DNA of 64,000 nt from Megalobrama amblycephala (GCF_018812025.1 NC_063049.1:36904447-36968446), one strand, 5' to 3'. Numbered from the stretch's first letter, positions 47,524 through 60,155 are shown. Numbers and translations are program-made. Notes: generated by a model not told the origin, from the sequence alone.

Positions 47524-47827
47524 TGCTGCGTTCACGTCACCTCGTATTTACCGGAATCTTGAGATAACAACACGTGACGTTATATTCGGAGCTGTTCACG
47601 TCCTTTTTGGTCCTTGGACTGGGAATTATGCGTTTCCATGGCAGCACTATCAACGCCTAAATGAATCTACAGCGGTCAGGTGGTACAGCGGCCACGTGGT
47701 ACATGTGGGAGCTTTCAGGAAACTCCCAGCTTACAAGCTGTAATTACGAGCTCTACGAGGACGTGAGCGCTTTTTACAAGCTAGAATGTCGTAACTACAG
47801 GAATTACGAGGCCGCGTGAACGCACCT
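47524..47827. mobile_element. Harbinger-like MITE with TTA duplication
   Basis: Ends TGCTGCGTTCACG and CGTGAACGCACCT are inverted repeats, flanked by TTA on both sides (47521-47523; 47828-47830). A 3-bp TWA duplication is typical of PIF/Harbinger. It is 304 bp, non-coding, with palindromic interior motifs around CTCGTA/TACGAG. Confidence 0.7.
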
Positions 47828-47938
47828 TTATTCTATAGTCTTTGCTTGAACTACGGGTGATTCATAGGGTCAAACAGAGCCTGCTTTTACGTTGCTATTT
47901 GTTAATGTGTCATTGTCGCGTTAACTTCGACAGCCTTA

Positions 47939-50746
47939 AGCCGAGTTCAGACTGCACGATTTTCAAAGTAGTCGGGTCACTATCTTGGCCAGCATTCAGT
48001 CGCTGCTGTGTTCAAACTGCACGATGGATCGGCAACAGAAGGTTTCACACTGCATGACTTTACAATAGGAAGAATCGCCGACAACTCTGTCTGGTCCGCA
48101 AACTACGTTTCACAACCAAACACACGCAAGATGTGACAAGGAAACAACGCGATATCACGCGTGCAAAACTGGAGTTCTCACATGAGACTGGGATTATTAT
48201 TAAAAATGGTAGAACGCAAGAAGCTTGCAATACGAATTGCCTGTGCGCTGATTTGCAGCGAAAGAAAAAGAAAAGAAGAATATGGAGAAGGAAATGGTTG
48301 GGGAGATGCGAGGAACAAGGATTGTGTGTTCTGCAACGAGAGTGGTCTATAACTCCTCCCCATCCCCGCTGCTCTGTATCTTGCTCTCTCATTGGCTGTC
48401 GGTCATCGCTGATGTAGTTTTCAGTCAGAACCAAGCGGCAACCTCCCCCAGTCTCTCGTGAAGCCAATACGGAAGTAACTTAAACTGCGATTCATCGACT
48501 GGCCGCTAGGGACAGGCTCCAAAAGAGAGCAGAATCTCATTGAGTCCCGTGTTAAATTGGCCAAGTTTATAGCAGAAAAAAAACATGTTTACAAGTTGGT
48601 TCAAATTGTGGTTTTGGTCTACACTGCTAATTTTGCCCTTCATGACAACTCTGAGTGGGGTGAATTTTTTTATAACTCATCCATTTAAATTATATTAAGC
48701 CTTAAAATTTTGCATAATTAAGGGCGTGGTCACTTGAGTGACAAGTAGATGCCGCTGCTGTCTGTGAGCTGTCACTCACTTTACCTCAGCTAATTCCAGC
48801 TGCTGAATTTGGCATGTCAGCTGTATTTGTGCTTTTTTTCTCGATTATTTTATACAATTATAAAATATGGCTTGCTGCATAATATTCGAGACTGATGTGT
48901 GTCTGTGTAGATGTGCATGCATGCGGAAGAAACAGCACACACGTTGTTGGATCGTGGCATTGGCTGAAAGTTTTGGTTGTGAGATTTACTACAATGACAA
49001 TGGCGGGAGGATATAAAAATCCGACAGCACTGCTTGGATATAACTAAAACCGCTGTACTATTTTGAAAAAATATACTCTGGACACGGGCTCATTTGTTTG
49101 TTAGATACGATCGTATACAGTTTTACAACATAAACACTGCTGCATTATTTCTTGAAGAAGGATGACAGAGAGCAGATCATTCAGAAGAAATGTGATGCAA
49201 ACAATGGATAATATATCAATATTTCATGGACAAAAAGTACTGTTTTTTTGTTTTGCAATGGACATTCATATTTTACCCAAGTGCCACAGATTGGATTCTT
49301 CTCGCGATCTCTATTTCATCATAAAGGTATGAAGTCCCATTTGATTTTCCATGTTGTTATTTGCACACCCAACACTGGTGTTGGAGCATCTATATCTTAA
49401 AAAAAACACTGTAGATTGACAGTAAACCTTTAGAACTTTCTAATGATAAAACTTATCTTCATTAATATTTTAGATCGTATCTAAGATAGATAGATAGCTC
49501 CTATGCCTGCTAACATGGTCACGTCGAGCTAGGCGGGCATGGTTTCAGCAACCAGTCACATCAGCTCAAACCACCTCCCGCCTCTTTGCCCATTTTCAGT
49601 TATCCGGGAGTGACGTGCGGTGACGCGCAGCTAAGATGGCAGCGGCCTCATTTTCGCTTCAAAACTGCTGTTCAGAACTCTATGGGTGACGTCACGGACA
49701 CTACGTCCATATTTTTTTACAGTCTATGGTCAGAACACTTTTCACACAGCAGGAATTTGAATCGCCGACAGGTCCAGATATTTAGCATGCCAAATATCTC
49801 AAGCCGAGTTCAGACTGCACGATTTTAGCCCTGATTTTGGCTCGCCGACAGGTTTTGAGAAATCGCAGACAAATGCCCGAAATCACAGGCAAATCGGTGC
49901 TCGTTCACGCGAGTGACAATCACGCAGTGTGAATGAGCAAAGACGTGATCTGAGAGAATCGCAGACGAGTCACCGACGCCCGTGAGATATTTGGCATGCT
50001 AAATATCTGGACCTGTCGGCGATTCAAAATCCTGCTGTGTGAAAAGTGTTCTGACTGAAAACTACATCGGCGATGACCGACAGCCAATGAGAGAACAAGA
50101 TACAGAGCAGCAGGGAGTTCGGGGAGGAGTTATAGACCACTCTTGTTGCAGAACACACAATCCTTGTTCTTCGCATCTCCCCAACCATTTCCTCCTCGAT
50201 ATTCTTCTTTTCTTTTTCTTGTTTTCACTGCAAATCAGGCAATTCGTATTGCAAGCTTCTTGCGGGCTACCATTTTTAATAATAATCCCAGTCTCTTGTG
50301 AGAACTCCCGTCTTGCGCGTGTGATATCGCGTTGTTTCCTTGTCACATTTCGCGTGTGTTTGGTTGTGAAACGTAGTTTGCGTGCCAGACAGAGTTGTCG
50401 GTGATTCTTCCTATTGTAAAGTCATGCAGTGTGAAACCTTCTGTCGCCAATCCATCGTGCAGTATGAACACAGTAGCGATTGAATGCTGGCCAAGATAGT
50501 CATGCAGTGTGAAAAGAACAATGACCCGACTACTTTGAAAATCGTGCAGTCTGAACTCGGCTTCACGGGAGTTGGCGACTCGTCGGCGATTCTCTCAGAT
50601 CGCATCTTTGCTCATTCACACTGCGTGATTGTCACTCGCGTGAACGAGCACCGATTTGCCTGTGATTTTGGGCATTTGTCGGCGATTTCTCAAAACCTGT
50701 CGGCGAGCCAAAATCGGGGCTAAAATCGTGCAGTCTGAACTTGGCT
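47939..50746. mobile_element. Compound Harbinger-like element with inverted copies
   Basis: Outer ends are AGCCGAGTTCAGACTGC and GCAGTCTGAACTTGGCT, flanked by TTA (47936-47938; 50747-50749). Inside, 47939-48433 plus 49738-49801 reappears inverted at 49983-50565. A roughly 185-bp arm at 49803-49985 reappears inverted at 50566-50746. No transposase was recognised. Reading frames here are by-products of the repeats. Confidence 0.75.
48434..49729. mobile_element. Insertion with 8-bp duplication inside the Harbinger-like element
   Basis: The inverted copy at 50050 shows the uninterrupted sequence. Compared with it, about 1.3 kb was inserted here and GTCAGAAC was duplicated on both sides (48426-48433 and 49730-49737). 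The element has CA...TG ends and no recognised protein. An 8-bp duplication suggests hAT, but the ends are not clear inverted repeats. Confidence 0.65.
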
Positions 50747-50749
50747 TTA

Positions 50750-52515
50750 CATTCAACACAAGAGACGTTTTGTTCACACACAGTCTGGAAAAATAAATTT
50801 TCAAAAATAAATTCAAAATTTAAATAACTCAAAACGTGTGAAAAAACAAGTGGAAATGGCTGAGCCAAAAAAGTGCTCCTCTGCCGCCAATTTAAACTGT
50901 ATAATAAACATTTTTGTTAGTCTTTCCTACAAGCTTTGAGGGATGAAAATCCTTGTTGGGACTTTTGATATTCAGACTTTTGAGCTTTGAAGTGCTGGAA
51001 AAGGTGAAGTACTTGAAAGTCGTGAAAAGTATAGGCTTACTTTAAAAGTCCTTCATTCTTATGACAGTGGTCTATAACTGTCTAATTTGCTGGGTTATGA
51101 TCAATATGTGATTCATCTTTGGACACACCACACACTTGTCGTATTTTAAAGTTGGTGCATTTTGGTAGTTTTTCTCTGCAGCTATCGGTTTGCATGAATT
51201 TCAATTTCATGTATTTTAATTTGTCAAATGGCTTCAATATGTGTAGATGTTCTTGTTGTGATGTTTGAAGATGGCTGCAGCAGCATATAAGGGTCAGAAT
51301 GTCTTTTTTTAATTATCATTATTAAAGAACTTGTAAACAACATTTACAAAAAACAAGCACTAAAGTCAGATGCCAAATACAGACTCATAGTATTTTTCAA
51401 TAGATGTACCCTTTATATTTTTAACCTTAAGAGATATCAATAAAAGAATACGTTTTTTTTTTTTTTTTTACAGAAAACCTTATATAAAGGAGGATATTTA
51501 GACATTTATGAATAAAGAATTTGCCATTCAAAATAATGTTTACAAAATTTTCAATAATTCAATGCTCATAATAATAATAGCTTTCACATTCAATGTTATC
51601 ATTAAACTAGTTAAAGCAAAAGTAGAAAAACAATCTTTCCAAAAAGTCTGTACACTTTGACAATCATGTTCATCAGCGGCTGGACTTAAAGTCACAGCAG
51701 CCTAATAAACCAATTGCTGTGATGTCTGTCATTAAGTTAACCAAAGAACAAAGGTAAACGATAAAATTGTATCTTTAATAAGGATTAATCTATATTTAAT
51801 TTTTAATTTATGCAGTGAAGACTGTAGTGTATGATAACTTTTTTTCAATTTCTGTATATTTCCTACCTGTTAGACAGGAAGGCCACAGGTAAATATGACA
51901 TTTATTATAATGGGCTTATGTGAAGATTGTTTTAAGTTCACTTAAATTAAAAGTTGTTAAAAAAATCAATTTCATAGAGACATCAGTACATATTACAGTA
52001 CATAGAGATATTAGTATCAGTGATAATGGCCTTCAGTCATAAAAAGATGCCATGAAGCAAATATTTAAAATATACTGTCTTTAAGTTGTATTTACATCAA
52101 TTTGGAGAGTATACATTTAAGTTGTTTTGGTATCATTTAAAAGGTTAGTGTGTATTTAATTAGTAGATACAATGAATCAATACAATATGTAAATACATGT
52201 AGAGTACCATATATGTGTGGATATATATAGATTTGTATATAAGAATAAATAAATAAAAGACTATAGTATAATAGTTATAGTCATAAATCCATAGCCACTG
52301 TGGCGAAGTGGACTGTGCACATTCACTTGTTTGAGTCTGATCGAGTCATGTCGAATATAATCCTATTCTGGCTCTTTTAACACTACATTCCTGTCTATGC
52401 TCCACTTTCCTATAAAATAAAGACAAACAGCCTAAAAATAATAAAAGTATGAATAAATCATTGTGCCAGAATTAAATGAGACGCATCAAAACCACTGAAC
52501 AAAGACAAGAACACA
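50750..52515. other. Intergenic sequence downstream of the upstream titin
   Basis: 1.8 kb of AT-rich sequence with a poly(T) tract near 51451. No gene, repeat end or conserved motif recognised. Confidence 0.55.
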
Positions 52516-53552
52516 AAACTTAGTGCTGAGAACATGCTTTATTGAATCATTAATACTCAAGGAGGTTGCATATATAGATAATTCTACAATTCTACATAAA
52601 ATCAAACCAAAGTGCAGGGCAATTAGATACTAAACTGTCTCTCTCCCATTGCACAGCAGGTGGTGTTGCTGCGGCACATTTTCTTGATGTTTGCCCAACA
52701 ACTGACAAGGTGAATTCTAAAGCTAACACACAAACACGCAATGCTTCAAAGCAATCCTCCAAGAGGAGGCTCTGCTTCTGCAAGGAAGTACAAGATATAC
52801 TTTCATTATTGGCCAGGAGATGTTAAATTTGAAAGTTTATTCAAGCAGTCCCTTGCCAGAAACAGAGCACATTAAACATTTTTGCTCATAAAGTGCAGGC
52901 CGCTCGCACCTTGAGCATGTCATTAAAATGGTGGTATGACATAGTCAGTCAGAACACAAGGCCTAGTCGCCCTGCTTACATGAGGGTAAAATGCAAACAG
53001 CACTCAAGGCCTTATGTTCAAGTAACAATGCATAAGAGTATGGTTAAAATATCACTGCACGTGTAAACATGCAGGCATAACTTAGTCTCTCAGATTTAGT
53101 GTAACGTCAACAGGGAGCCTCTCTACCTGTTGAGGCAATCTTAAGACTTCAACTTATTGTTGAGGCACAGAGTTTAGTTTCAGGTTTATCAGGGTATTCG
53201 TTCCATGTGAAACTTTCTCCTGATAAACATTTAGTTCCATTTGTTTCAGTTAATATTGTTATAAATAACAATTCATACATTTTCCATAACCGTTAAATTC
53301 GGCTATATACATTATGTACATGTCACAGAAAATTGGATCAAAAATCCTAAGTCATAATTATCCAATATGGCACATTTTATAATACTTTAGACTTTAGTCT
53401 AGATTGGCATAAATTAATGTCATGTTTGGTATAAAAATAGTTTATATTTACAGGAACAGATATCCAGGTAACTTATCAAGATTTTTTTTCATTTCATTTA
53501 AAAAATACAAAGTCGCTTAATGAAGAAAGGGGTGGGGGTATAAATTATGGCT
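52516..53552 (-). other. ttn: Probable 3' UTR of the upstream titin gene
   Basis: AT-rich sequence after the TAA, without splice-like exons or open frames that continue the gene. Two AATAAA signals lie on the minus strand, at 52841-52836 and 52543-52538, giving 3' UTRs of roughly 0.74 or 1.04 kb. Which one is used cannot be told from sequence. Confidence 0.5.
52538..52543 (-). terminator. AATAAA polyadenylation signal (distal candidate)
   Basis: The minus strand reads AATAAA about 1.01 kb after the titin stop codon, inside TTCAATAAAGCATG. It is the more distal of two candidates; the other is at 52836-52841. Confidence 0.45.
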
Positions 53553-53851
53553 TTACTTTGATCGAATACTGATGGTAACAGTTGCCATGTCAGATCCATG
53601 CTCATTGGAAAGTTTGAGTGTGTATGCCCCAGCATCACTCTCTTTCACACCAGTGATGATGAGTGTGGTCAGGTCTTCTGTGGTGTCAATATGGAACCTG
53701 CTACTTTCTTCCTCACCAGGCAGTTTCTTTCCACCGCGCGACCACTCAATATGAGGTGCTGGCTCTCCAGAGAAAGCACAGGCCACCGTTAGAACCTTTC
53801 CAGTTTCAATGCTGATATCTTCAGGAAGAGCTTCAATTCTTGGAGCCAAGC
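53553..53851 (-). CDS. ttn: Titin last exon: Ig M10 and stop codon
   Basis: The exon encodes 99 residues after the phase-1 join and ends in TAA at 53555-53553. A single Ig domain carries PRIEALPEDISI, ACAFSGEP, IEWSRGGKK and the C-terminal ISIRSK, all typical of M10. In mammals M10 binds obscurin and obscurin-like 1 and is where tibial muscular dystrophy mutations cluster. The acceptor follows TTTCATAG. Confidence 0.96.
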
Positions 53852-53955
53852 CTATGAAATATATTATAATTGATTTGAAATTATATTCATCCATATTATA
53901 ACAATATTTTTAAAAATTCTTATGCATGTTTGTTATTAGTCAAACTTGTCCTTAC

Positions 53956-54252
53956 CTTGAGCACTGCGGAGGGCTGCTCTAACTGAGGATTCTTCAACAT
54001 GTGAATGACTTGACATTATACTGCTTGAGCTCATTGCATATACTGACTCTGATGTCATAGAGGACATGCTAGACATTGACATAGTTTCAAATTTCATCTC
54101 AGCCATTGACGCACTGCTGAAGGATGCCTCTTGGATTGTGCTCTCCATGTGGATGGATTTTGAAGCAAAACTTTCATGCATGCTACTAACAGCAGCACTT
54201 TCCTTCTTAAGAATCATTTCACTTCCCCCATGTATTTGAGAAGATACAGATT
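53956..54252 (-). CDS. ttn: Titin M-band exon, Ser/Met-rich insertion (is7-like)
   Basis: The exon has 99 codons, phase 1-1, and no Ig fold. It is rich in Ser, Met and Glu, with QEASFSSASMAEMKFE and runs such as SMSSMSS. From memory of mammalian titin this matches the is7 segment just before M10, encoded by MEx5, which is alternatively spliced and binds calpain-3. Calpain binding here is inferred from position and composition only. Confidence 0.88.
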
Positions 54253-54347
54253 CTGGAAAATAAGAAAATAATGCATTGGCATTGAGAAGAATGGGCATCG
54301 AAACTAAATGGATGAGAATTTAACAATTTATGGGAAAGTAAATTTAC

Positions 54348-57300
54348 CTTGAACAGCCTTATGTGTAGCCACAAATGCAGTTACTTTTGAGTAGATTGCT
54401 TGAAACACTTGACCAAGAAAAGAGTATGATGTTCTTGACACTGCTCCTCCTTCACTTATGATTTCACAGGAGTATTCCCCTTGGTCACTCTCAGAAACAT
54501 CAGATATATAGAGACAGCATGTTCCATCGGCAGATGAATGAATCTGGTAGTGACTACTTTGGTTGAGTTTTCTGTTGTCCTTGTACCACACAACTTCTCT
54601 TACTGAGCTCTCAGCAACAAAGACCATCTTAACTTTGTCTTCATAAGCTTCAGCTTTGAGTTGCTGAATGATCTTCAGTGGTGCTTCCTTTGATGGGGTT
54701 GGGGATTTCACTGTAAGTGGAGATTTAACTCTTTTAGGTGATGTGATTGGCTCAGGAGATTTGACTGTTGGTGGGGATTTAACTCTCTGAGGTTCAGGAG
54801 ACTTAAGTCCTGTAGGGGATTTAACTCTCAGAGGGGAGGCAACTGGATCAGGTGACTTAACAGGAGGTGGAGATTTTACCCTGGGAGGTGAAGCTATTGG
54901 TTCGGGGGACTTCAGAGCAGTTGGAGACTTTACTCTTTGAGGGGTGGTTGGTTCAGGAGACTTAATAGGAGGTGGGGACTTTACCCTCTGAAGAGAGCTG
55001 GCTGGATCTGGTGACTTCACTCTGAATGGGGATTTGATACCCTCAGGAGATTTAACACCAGTGGGTTCTGGTGATTTAATTTGGGGTTCCGGAGACTTTA
55101 CTGAGGGCACAGGAGATTTTATTGAAGGCTCTGGAGATTTAACTGATGGTGCAGGGGATTTCACTAAAGGTTCTGGAGACTTTACTGATGGCTCTGGGGA
55201 TTTCACTAAAGGTTCTGGAGACTTTACTGATGGCACTGGGGATTTCACAGAAGGCTCTGGAGACTTTACTGATGGCACTGGGGATTTCACAGAGGGCTCT
55301 GGAGACTTTACTGATGGCACTGGCGATGCGACTGATGGCTCTGGAGATTTTACTGATGGCACTGGAGATGTCACTGAGGGTTCTGGTGACTTCACTTGTG
55401 TAGGTGTAACTTCCTCTTTAAGTACTGGTTTGTGAATAGTCAATGTAAACCTTGCCTCTTGTTTTCCTTTTGAATTTTCTACAACTACAGTATAGCTGCC
55501 TTCATCTGAAAACTCAACTGATGAAATTTCAAATGTAGACTTATACTGTGTTGTAGACACATGAATACGGTGTGAAGTGACAATTGTTCTTCCGTCATGC
55601 ATCCATGTGACACTTGGTGCTGGCTCTCCATCAATATCACAGACAAATCTTGCAGAGTCACCCTCAGATACAGTCAGGGACTGTGGTTTTGTAAGTATTT
55701 TGGCTGAAAGAGTAGCTTTAACTTTCCTTACTGATACTTCAGCAGATGTTGTTTCTGATTCTTTTATCTTTGATTCAGATGACACACGTTTTTCAGATGT
55801 ATGCATTTCAGAGGATGAATATGAAGCTGATGATAGGTATTCAGTGGATGCATATCTAATTGGAGATGATGCAAGCTTCTGAGATTCATACTTTTCAAAG
55901 GCAGAAACTTCACGTCTCTCAGTTAGTTTTGTTTTGGTTTCTTTGATCTCCAAATGAGTTCTTGAGGCAGAGGAAGCTCTGATTGTTGTTGAATGATAAT
56001 AATCAGTTTTTGTTATATCAGGTACAAATGGTGTCGGAGCCTCTTCATCTCGACGTCTTGAAGAGTATGTAGTAAATGCTCCACCTGAAACATCAAGAGT
56101 TCCATAGTCTGATGCCTCACCCTTTGAATTTGTGCAGACGACACGGTATGTGCCACTGTCCTCTGCCTGACAGTCATTAATTTGGAGAGACAGGACTCCA
56201 CTCATATTTGTGAACTGGTATTTGCTGCTCTCCTGTATTTGTTGTCCATTATGGAACCACTGGATATCAGCATCTGGTTTTGACTGAACATTCAAAGTGA
56301 ATTTAGTGTTTTGACCACATGGTACACGATGAGAACGCATTCTTACAGTGATACGTGGAACATGATCAAGACTAAAGGGTTGCTGAGTCACAACCTGGTA
56401 CTTGCGCTCAGATTTAAGAGCTGCTTTTCTTGCTTCATATCTAGACATGATGTCAAATCTTGCAGACCTTTCAAATCTAGAGGAGGATCTGGAAGATCTT
56501 CTCTCAGGGGATACAGGACTTGGTGATCGAGGACGTGTTCTCTCAGGGGTGGGTGATCTTCTTTCAACGAATTCAACTTCAGCCTCTTTTGAGATGTGTG
56601 CACGAGGTTGTCTGATGAGTTCAGAGACAGGGCGCATCAGTTCAATGTATGTTGGAGACAAGGATCTCCTCCTTCGCAAGAAATGTGAAATGGGAGGAGG
56701 AGAGCCTCGAGCTTGCTCAGTTGTTGTTACATGTTTGGTCTCTTCTACACGTCTCACTTCAGCTTTGTGAACATGTTTTGGTGAGGCACGACGCAGTGCA
56801 GACAGCTCAAAGCGTACGGGGCTTCCACTGGGTGGGGAGGCAGAGAAGCCAAGTTCTAGTTCTTCTTCAAGCTCTTGCCTTTCTTTTTCAGTTCTCTTCA
56901 ATTTCATATAGTCCTCAACCTCAAGGAGCTCCTCATCTGAAAGATCTCCCAGTGAACGTCTTCTCAGTCTGAATGATGCCTCAGATTCAGGGGATGGTGA
57001 TCGCCTTGCTGGCCGAACAGTCTCTAAATCGTCTAGAGTAAGTTTTGGAATGCGCCACTTTGGTCTGTACTGATCAGTTATTCTAGGTAGTGGCATGACA
57101 TAAAATTGCTCCCATCTGGAAAGACGAATACGCCTCTGTCTCTTCTGAACAATTCTTTCCATTTTCTCAGGTATCTCATACTGGTCACGCAGTTTCTTGT
57201 ACCATTTCATGTCAGATAATGGCACAAAGTGTTTGATCAAGTTATCTTCACCAAGAACAGTTGGATCATGTGCACGAGCTTCAGGGATTTCGTAAGGCAT

Positions 57301-60155
57301 ACGTATCTTCTTCTCTTCTTCTTTTATTTTCTTTATTTCTTGATCCTCTTTATCAGAGATGTCAAACTCTCCCTGCACATTCTTGGTGCTCACAGCAGGT
57401 TTATATAATTCAGCAGCTTCCTTCAAAGCCTCCTGTGCTACAGGATTAAGTGTAACAACCTCTGCAGTTGAGAACTGTTGTGCCATTTTCAGTGTCTTTT
57501 CTATTTGGTTCCTAACATATATGTGTCTCTCTTCCTCACTCTTGAACTCCCTCCTTGTGTATGTCAGGCGTTCAACTTTGAGAGTAGCTTGGCAACTTGC
57601 TGATCCAGCTGTATTTGTTGCAGTGACTCTGTATGTGCCTGAATCCTCAATGAGGGTTTCTCTGATATGTAGAACATGATAGTCTACGTCCTCTTGAACA
57701 ACTTCAACTTGTGGTCTGAACTCAAGAGGTTTGCCATTCTTCTCCCATTTCAGAGTTGGTGCTGGGGTTCCTGATACTCTCAAGTCAAAGCGAACGCTTT
57801 GCCCCTCAACACACTCAATATTGGCTAAGAGACGTTTGAACATGGGTCTCATAGTGTCCTCAGCAACAATGTGAGGTGTCACAGTGAGACGTGCCTTGCA
57901 GCTGTCCTCACCAAACTTGTTATTTGCTACAACAGTGTATTCAGCATCATCACTAAGGTCAACATTGTGTATCATGAGTTGATAAAGACCCTTGTCACTT
58001 GTGAATGTGTATTTTTTAGGATCTGGTTTGATTCTGTGCCCGGCCTTTAACCATGTAACACTTGGCTCTGGATGGACTGTTATGGTTACACCAAAGCGCA
58101 CATCTTCACCAATGTATGCTGCACGGTTGTATAACGGCAAAGTAAACTCTGGTGGCCTCTGCAAAATTTTGGTTTTGTCAATTCTACGCCTTGGTTTCTT
58201 GAGTGAGCGTCCCAGATAGTATTCACGGTAGGACCTAACAGTCTCAACAAACAACTCAGCATAAGCATTGTCCTCCCTGTCTTCACTGACAATCTTGCAT
58301 CTATATAATCCATCATCACATTCTTCAATGTCTTTAACATAGATGCTAGCAACTCCATTAGCATAACTGATTTCATATTTGTGGCTTGCAATCAGTTTGC
58401 GGGACCCAAAGTACCAGGTCACTTCAGTGTTTCTGTCATAGTTCTCGATGCAGCACACAAACCTGACATGTCCTCCCTCTTCAGCAGATCCATGCATGAC
58501 AGGACCCGCTCTAAAGCCTTGTTCAGGATGTCCAACTTTCACTCTACCAATGGAAACATTTTTCTGGTTTCTGTAGCCACCACCGTAGGCAACACGTGCT
58601 GCTGAAACAACAGTGCTCCATTCTCTTTTTACCAGGGATTGGTAATATCTTCTGTGTCTTAAAGTCTTGATGACCTTTGAACTAATATGTTCCAATTTCA
58701 TCTTGAGCCAAGGGTGCTCCAAAGCTTCAGAGGCTGTCATACGTAGCTTGCGGTCTTTAGTCAGCAGTCTGTCGACAAAGTCCATACCCTCAATGCTGGT
58801 CTCTTTAAAGGCTTCACTATCAAACAAATACTCTGCATTTGAAATGTGCTCAACCATTTTCTGGTGTGATTCAGCAGCAAATGGATTAAGTCCACTAAGG
58901 AGGACATATGCAAGAACACCTACAGACCACATGTCAGTGGCAGTGGTTACAAAATCACTGTTGTGGATTTCAGGTGCACAGTACTCAGGGGCAGTGAACT
59001 GAATCCTGATGTTTTCTCCAGGTGTAAGCAACCTAGCTTGACCCATTTCAATGATCTTGATTGTATTGCTCTTCCTTGTGGAATAAACAATGTTATCAGG
59101 TCTGATATCAAAATGACAATAGTTGCGACTATGCAGGAATTTCAAGGCTCCACACACTTGTCTCATATACCGAACAATTTCTTGCTCTGTGAGGTCAAAG
59201 CTTGTACCAAGACGCTCAAAGATGTCCATACCAGACATGAATTCATAGATCAGGACATATTCTTCCAGGCTATCAAAGGATTCATGAAGATACAGAATGT
59301 TTTTATGTCTTGCAATATTGAGTGTCTCAATTTCTCTTGCAACCAGCTCTCTATCAGCACCTTTAACTTTGATAAATTTAGCCAAGAATGTCTTCTTGGA
59401 GCTAATTTCAATACAGCGATGGACAATGCCAAACTGTCCATTGCGTGCAAGTTCCTCAGAGATTGTGTACAGAGATGGCACATGCTTGATTTTTGAATGT
59501 GGTGCCTCCTCCTTTGTAACCTCTCTTGTTTCATCTACTTCTTCATCATAGTTTCGAATTGCTAACTTGTCTTCTTTTGTAGTCACAGGATCTGTTGGCG
59601 CAGATGGATCACTCAAGCCAAATTGGTTTTCTGCAATCACACGGAACTGGTACTTTGTTTTTCCAAAGAGACTCATCACGGTGTATTGGGGCTCAGGTGT
59701 CTGAGCAACACGAATCCATCTGTCTCCAGAGGTAGGGCACTTTTCTATGATGTAATTGATAATTTCACTTCCACCATCATTTCCAGGACTCCAAATGAGG
59801 GTGAGTGTATCTCTGCTAATATCACTGACTTTAACATCCTTTGGTGGATCAGGGACATCAGCAACATCAAGTTCAACTGTCTGCTTATCTACACCAAATC
59901 GATTTTTGGCACAAATGATGTAGTAGCCAGAATCCTTCCTTTGTACTCCCTTTTGGAACACCAGGGAGGTGAATGATCTTGTGAGAATGACTTGATGATA
60001 AGCTGTATTATTAATTATCTCTTGTCCCTTTTGCCATGTGACTACAGGATCAGGTTTTCCACTAATTGGAATCTTGATTGTAACAACTTCTCCACGAATG
60101 GCATGAACAGCTCCCATGCCTTGGAGATGCAACGGCAAGTGAATCTTGGCAGGAA
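54348..60155 (-). CDS. ttn: Titin M-band giant exon (MEx1): A169, A170, kinase, M1-M6, KSP array
   Basis: One exon of 1936 codons. In order: A169 Ig (about residues 8-98), A170 Fn3 (102-200), titin kinase (about nt 59480-58700), the R1/R2 regulatory tail with a basic amphipathic segment (RHRRYYQSLVKR), M1 (about 58540-58240), M2 (58170-57880), M3 (57850-57570), a basic/acidic linker with RRSPSP and other SP sites, M4 (56365-56090), M5 (55710-55430), a KSP array (55400-54690) and M6 (54680-54400). Mammalian titin has the same order. The kinase is a mechanosensitive pseudokinase that scaffolds Nbr1/p62/MuRF signalling in mammals. M4 carries the VPCGQN strand seen in mammals. In mammals this exon is followed by exons for M7, M8 and M9; here the next exon lies 95 bp downstream and encodes a Ser/Met-rich segment instead. 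Confidence 0.96.

Noticed and set aside
48060..48467. Reading frames of 94-135 residues on both strands near 48.1-48.5 kb and 50.0-50.4 kb
   Set aside because: The same sequence occurs twice in inverted orientation inside a Harbinger-like element. Frames exist on both strands, and no protein family is recognised.
29501..52500. tRNA or other structured RNA genes in the spacer
   Set aside because: I saw no A-box/B-box pair with a cloverleaf and no other recognisable RNA gene. This was by eye only; a tRNAscan-SE or Infernal run would settle it.
54690..55400. Regular short repeats that might suggest a CRISPR array
   Set aside because: The repeats encode in-frame KSP units in an exon of a vertebrate gene, with no spacer structure.
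55034..55435. 133-residue GDFTEGSGDFTDG-type repeat protein on the plus strand
   Set aside because: It is the antisense shadow of the KSP repeats in the titin M-band exon.
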